NCBI RefSeq assembly: GCF_014202435.1
Contig: NZ_JACHGU010000005.1
Span: 1 to 64,000, forward strand
Source: Pseudoxanthomonas broegbernensis
GTDB lineage: Bacteria > Pseudomonadota > Gammaproteobacteria > Xanthomonadales > Xanthomonadaceae
Length of the DNA: 64,000 nt
Direction: 5' to 3'
Positions 61,620-64,000 of the stretch are shown in pieces (positions within the stretch are counted from its first letter, which is position 1; every line of letters starts with the position of its first letter). Both the position numbers and the translations under genes were made by a program. The notes below the pieces were generated by a model, which saw nothing but the letters and a program-made list of their open reading frames with translations, did no database searches and had not been told where the DNA came from.

Positions 61620-63473
61620 ATGACCGCTGCGTCCCCCGCCCTGCCCCCCAGCCCGCTCAACGAGGACCGCAAGGTGCTGCTGGCCCGGCTGGTCGAGGGC
61701 CTGGACGGCCCTTCGCTGTGGTGGCTGTCCGGCTATACCGCCGGCCTGGCCCAGGGCCATGCCGCCCCGCACCTGGCGGTGCTGCCCGGCGGCGCCCCGG
61801 CCGCCGCCGCCGCGCCGCAGGCCAGCCAGCGCCTGACCGTGCTGTACGGCAGCCAGACCGGCAACGCCCGCCGCGAGGCGGAGAAGATCGTCCAGGCCGC
61901 CGAGGCCGCCGGCCTGGCCGTGCGCCTGGCCCGCACCGACACCTACCCCACCCGCGAGCTGGCCGGCGAGCGCCTGCTGTACGTGGTGATCAGCACCCAG
62001 GGCGAGGGCGACCCGCCGGACGACGCCATCGGCTTCACCGAATTCCTGCTGGGCAGGCGCGCGCCGAAGCTGCCGGAGCTGAAGTTCGCCGTGCTCGGCC
62101 TGGGCGACTCCAGCTACGTCGACTTCTGCGGCATCGCCCGCAAGCTGGACGCGCGCCTGGCCGAGCTGGGCGCCCAGCGCCTGGCCGACCTGGGCCAGGC
62201 CGACGTCGACATCGACACCGTGGCCGCGCCCTGGCGCGACAACGCGCTGGCCAAGGCCGGCGAGCTGCTCAAGGCCGCCGCCCCGGCCGCCGCGCACGTG
62301 GCCACGGTCACCCCGCTGCGCCCGGCCGCGGCCTGGACCCACGAGCGCCCGTTCCAGGCCGAGCTGCTGGCCAGCCAGCGCATCACCGGCCGCGAGTTCC
62401 GGGGCACCGGCTTCCAGACCTACGCCACCCTCGACAAGGACGTGCGCCACATCGAGCTGTCGCTGGAAGGCTCCGGCCTGGCCTACGAGCCGGGCGACGC
62501 GCTGGGCATCCATCACCGCAACCCGCCCGCGCTGGTGGAGGCGGTGCTGCAGGCTACCGGGCTGGACGGCGATGCCGCCGCCGCCCTGGACGGCCAGTCG
62601 CTGCCGCTGGCCGAAGCGCTGGCCGCCCGCCGCGAGCTGACCCGCCTGTCGCGCCCGTTTCTGGCCGCGCACGCCGAGCGCTCCGGCGCGGCGGAGCTGC
62701 AGCAATTGCTGGAGCCGGGCAACGCCGGACTGGCCGCGCTGCTGGGCGACCACCAACTGGTCGACGTGCTGCGCCGCTGGCCGGCCTCGTGGGCACCGGA
62801 TGCGCTGCTGGCCGCGCTGCGCCCGCAGACCCATCGCCTGTACTCCATCGCCTCCAGCCGCAAGCGCGTGGGCGAGGAGGTGCACCTGACCGTGGACGTG
62901 CTGGGCTACCAGGCCCACGGCCACGACCACCTCGGCGCCGCCAGCGGCTTCCTGGCCGCCCTGGAGGAAGGCGCGCAGGTGCCGGTCTACATCGAGCCCA
63001 ACGAGCGCTTCCGCGTTCCCGCCGATGCCTCGCGCGACATCATCATGATCGGCCCCGGCACCGGCGTGGCCCCGTTCCGCGCCTTCGTCCAGGAACGCGC
63101 CGAGACCGGCGCCGGCGGCCGCAACTGGCTGTTCTTCGGCGCCCAGCACTTCAACACCGGCTTCCTGTACCAGACCGAGTGGCAGGAGGCGCTGGAGCGC
63201 GGCGAGCTGCACCGCATCGACCTGGCCTTCTCCCGCGACCAGGCGCAGCGCGTCTACGTCCAGCAGCGCCTGCGCGAGCGCGGCCGCGACGTCTACGACT
63301 GGCTGCAGAACGGCGCGCACCTGTACGTGTGCGGCGCCATCGCCATGGGCAAGGACGTGCACGCCGCGCTGCTGGACATCGTGGCCGCGAACAACGGCGG
63401 CGACGCCGAGGCCGCCGCCGAATACCTCACCCGGTTGCAGACCGAAGGCCGCTACGGCCGCGACGTCTACTGA
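61620..63473 (+). CDS. cysJ: sulfite reductase (NADPH) flavoprotein alpha subunit
   Basis: A 617-aa diflavin reductase that passes electrons from NADPH via FAD and FMN to CysI. The FMN-binding flavodoxin domain (~70-215) has [27 protein letters not shown] and [12 protein letters not shown]. The FAD domain (~230-430) has RLYSIASS. The NADPH domain (~460-617) has [19 protein letters not shown] and [17 protein letters not shown], ending YGRDVY. It is divergent from cysD and followed 52 bp later by cysI. The N-terminal ~60 residues are loosely conserved. Confidence 0.95.
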   Translation: MTAASPALPPSPLNEDRKVLLARLVEGLDGPSLWWLSGYTAGLAQGHAAPHLAVLPGGAPAAAAAPQASQRLTVLYGSQTGNARREAEKIVQAAEAAGLAVRLARTDTYPTRELAGERLLYVVISTQGEGDPPDDAIGFTEFLLGRRAPKLPELKFAVLGLGDSSYVDFCGIARKLDARLAELGAQRLADLGQADVDIDTVAAPWRDNALAKAGELLKAAAPAAAHVATVTPLRPAAAWTHERPFQAELLASQRITGREFRGTGFQTYATLDKDVRHIELSLEGSGLAYEPGDALGIHHRNPPALVEAVLQATGLDGDAAAALDGQSLPLAEALAARRELTRLSRPFLAAHAERSGAAELQQLLEPGNAGLAALLGDHQLVDVLRRWPASWAPDALLAALRPQTHRLYSIASSRKRVGEEVHLTVDVLGYQAHGHDHLGAASGFLAALEEGAQVPVYIEPNERFRVPADASRDIIMIGPGTGVAPFRAFVQERAETGAGGRNWLFFGAQHFNTGFLYQTEWQEALERGELHRIDLAFSRDQAQRVYVQQRLRERGRDVYDWLQNGAHLYVCGAIAMGKDVHAALLDIVAANNGGDAEAAAEYLTRLQTEGRYGRDVY

Positions 63474-63525
63474 CACCGCCGCCCCTTCCGCCCGCGCTCC
63501 CCCTACCGGACTCCCAGCCAACGCC

Positions 63526-64000
63526 ATGAGCCACCCTTCGGTCGAAGACATCAAGATCAACAGCCGCCGCCTGCGCGGCACGATGGAGGCCGGGCTGGAC
63601 GATGCCGTCACCGGCTCGCTGAACTTCGAGGACCAGCGCACCATCAAGTTCCACGGCAGCTACCAGCAGGACGACCGCGACCTGCGCGACGAGCGCCGCC
63701 GGCAGAAGCTGGAGCCCGCGCACCAGTTCATGATCCGCATCCGCGCGCCGGGCGGGGTGTTCACCCCCGAGCAGTGGCTGAAGCTGGACGCCATCGCCAC
63801 CGCCTACGCCAACCACTCGCTGCGCGTGACCACCCGCCAGACCTTCCAGATCCACGGAGTGATCAAGCGCGAGCTGAAGGAGACCATGCAGGCGATCAAC
63901 GCCGCCATGCTGGACACCGTGTCCGCCTGCGGCGACGTCAACCGCAACGTGCTGGGCGCCACCAACCCGCTGCAGTCGCGCCTGCATGCCCAGGTGCACG
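63526..64000 (+). CDS. cysI: sulfite reductase hemoprotein beta subunit, N-terminal part
   Basis: The first 158 codons of CysI, cut by the window edge. The protein reduces sulfite to sulfide on siroheme and a 4Fe-4S cluster. The visible part covers [67 protein letters not shown] and the substrate-binding DVNRNVLG. Cluster-binding cysteines lie beyond the window. It is in an operon with cysJ. Confidence 0.94.
   Translation, partial: MSHPSVEDIKINSRRLRGTMEAGLDDAVTGSLNFEDQRTIKFHGSYQQDDRDLRDERRRQKLEPAHQFMIRIRAPGGVFTPEQWLKLDAIATAYANHSLRVTTRQTFQIHGVIKRELKETMQAINAAMLDTVSACGDVNRNVLGATNPLQSRLHAQVH

Overview
This is a high-GC gammaproteobacterial chromosome segment. The small-gene content, GTAG-type REP palindromes, gene neighbourhoods such as thiS-thiG-trmB, and the EstA-type autotransporter and DUF418 protein point to the Xanthomonadaceae/Lysobacteraceae (Lysobacter, Luteimonas, Pseudoxanthomonas or a relative). 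That placement is inferred from protein style and codon use, not from a database search.

Layout. 1-1381: sequence with no recognisable gene, then a complete IS481-family element (346-1375) inside a GCTAGC duplication. 1435-5461: small housekeeping and hypothetical genes (YdeI/DUF1905, a HAD hydrolase, an EF-hand protein). 5511-11477: a muropeptide-recycling cluster with a VanX-type D-Ala-D-Ala dipeptidase facing an operon of NlpC/P60 peptidase, L-Ala-D/L-Glu epimerase, YkuD protein and APC permease, each coupled to the next by ATGA overlaps. 11542-22260: GH3 glucosidase, BON protein, Gfo/Idh oxidoreductase, 6-phosphogluconate dehydrogenase, diguanylate cyclase, phasin-like protein, Ohr facing an AraC regulator, and a polysaccharide deacetylase.

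22530-35761: a ~13.2 kb integrative island in the 3' end of tRNA-Gly(CCC), bounded by a 21-bp direct repeat, with its tyrosine integrase next to the tRNA. It carries HipBA, several antitoxins without partners (PrlF-like, AbiEi-like, an AbrB-like protein, a DUF2384-like remnant), and a minus-strand defence-type block: a HEPN protein, an SbcD/YhaO-like nuclease, a YhaN/SbcC-like ATPase, a DUF4297-like nuclease and a HerA ATPase. The last two match the known HerA-DUF4297 antiphage pair. Their arrangement beside an SbcCD-like pair and a HEPN protein is the best candidate here for an undescribed or composite system.

35886-64000: core chromosome again. It holds an autotransporter esterase, thiS-thiG, trmB, an SLC13 permease, a Rieske protein, a FAH-family hydrolase, mscL, an M28 peptidase, a GH97 glycosidase, a SpoU methyltransferase with an AGCS symporter, a DUF418 protein, an M1 aminopeptidase, an RND efflux pump with its adaptor, and the cysteine regulon (cysD-cysNC facing cysJ-cysI, the last cut by the window end). 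The cys genes together take sulfate through APS and PAPS and reduce sulfite to sulfide.
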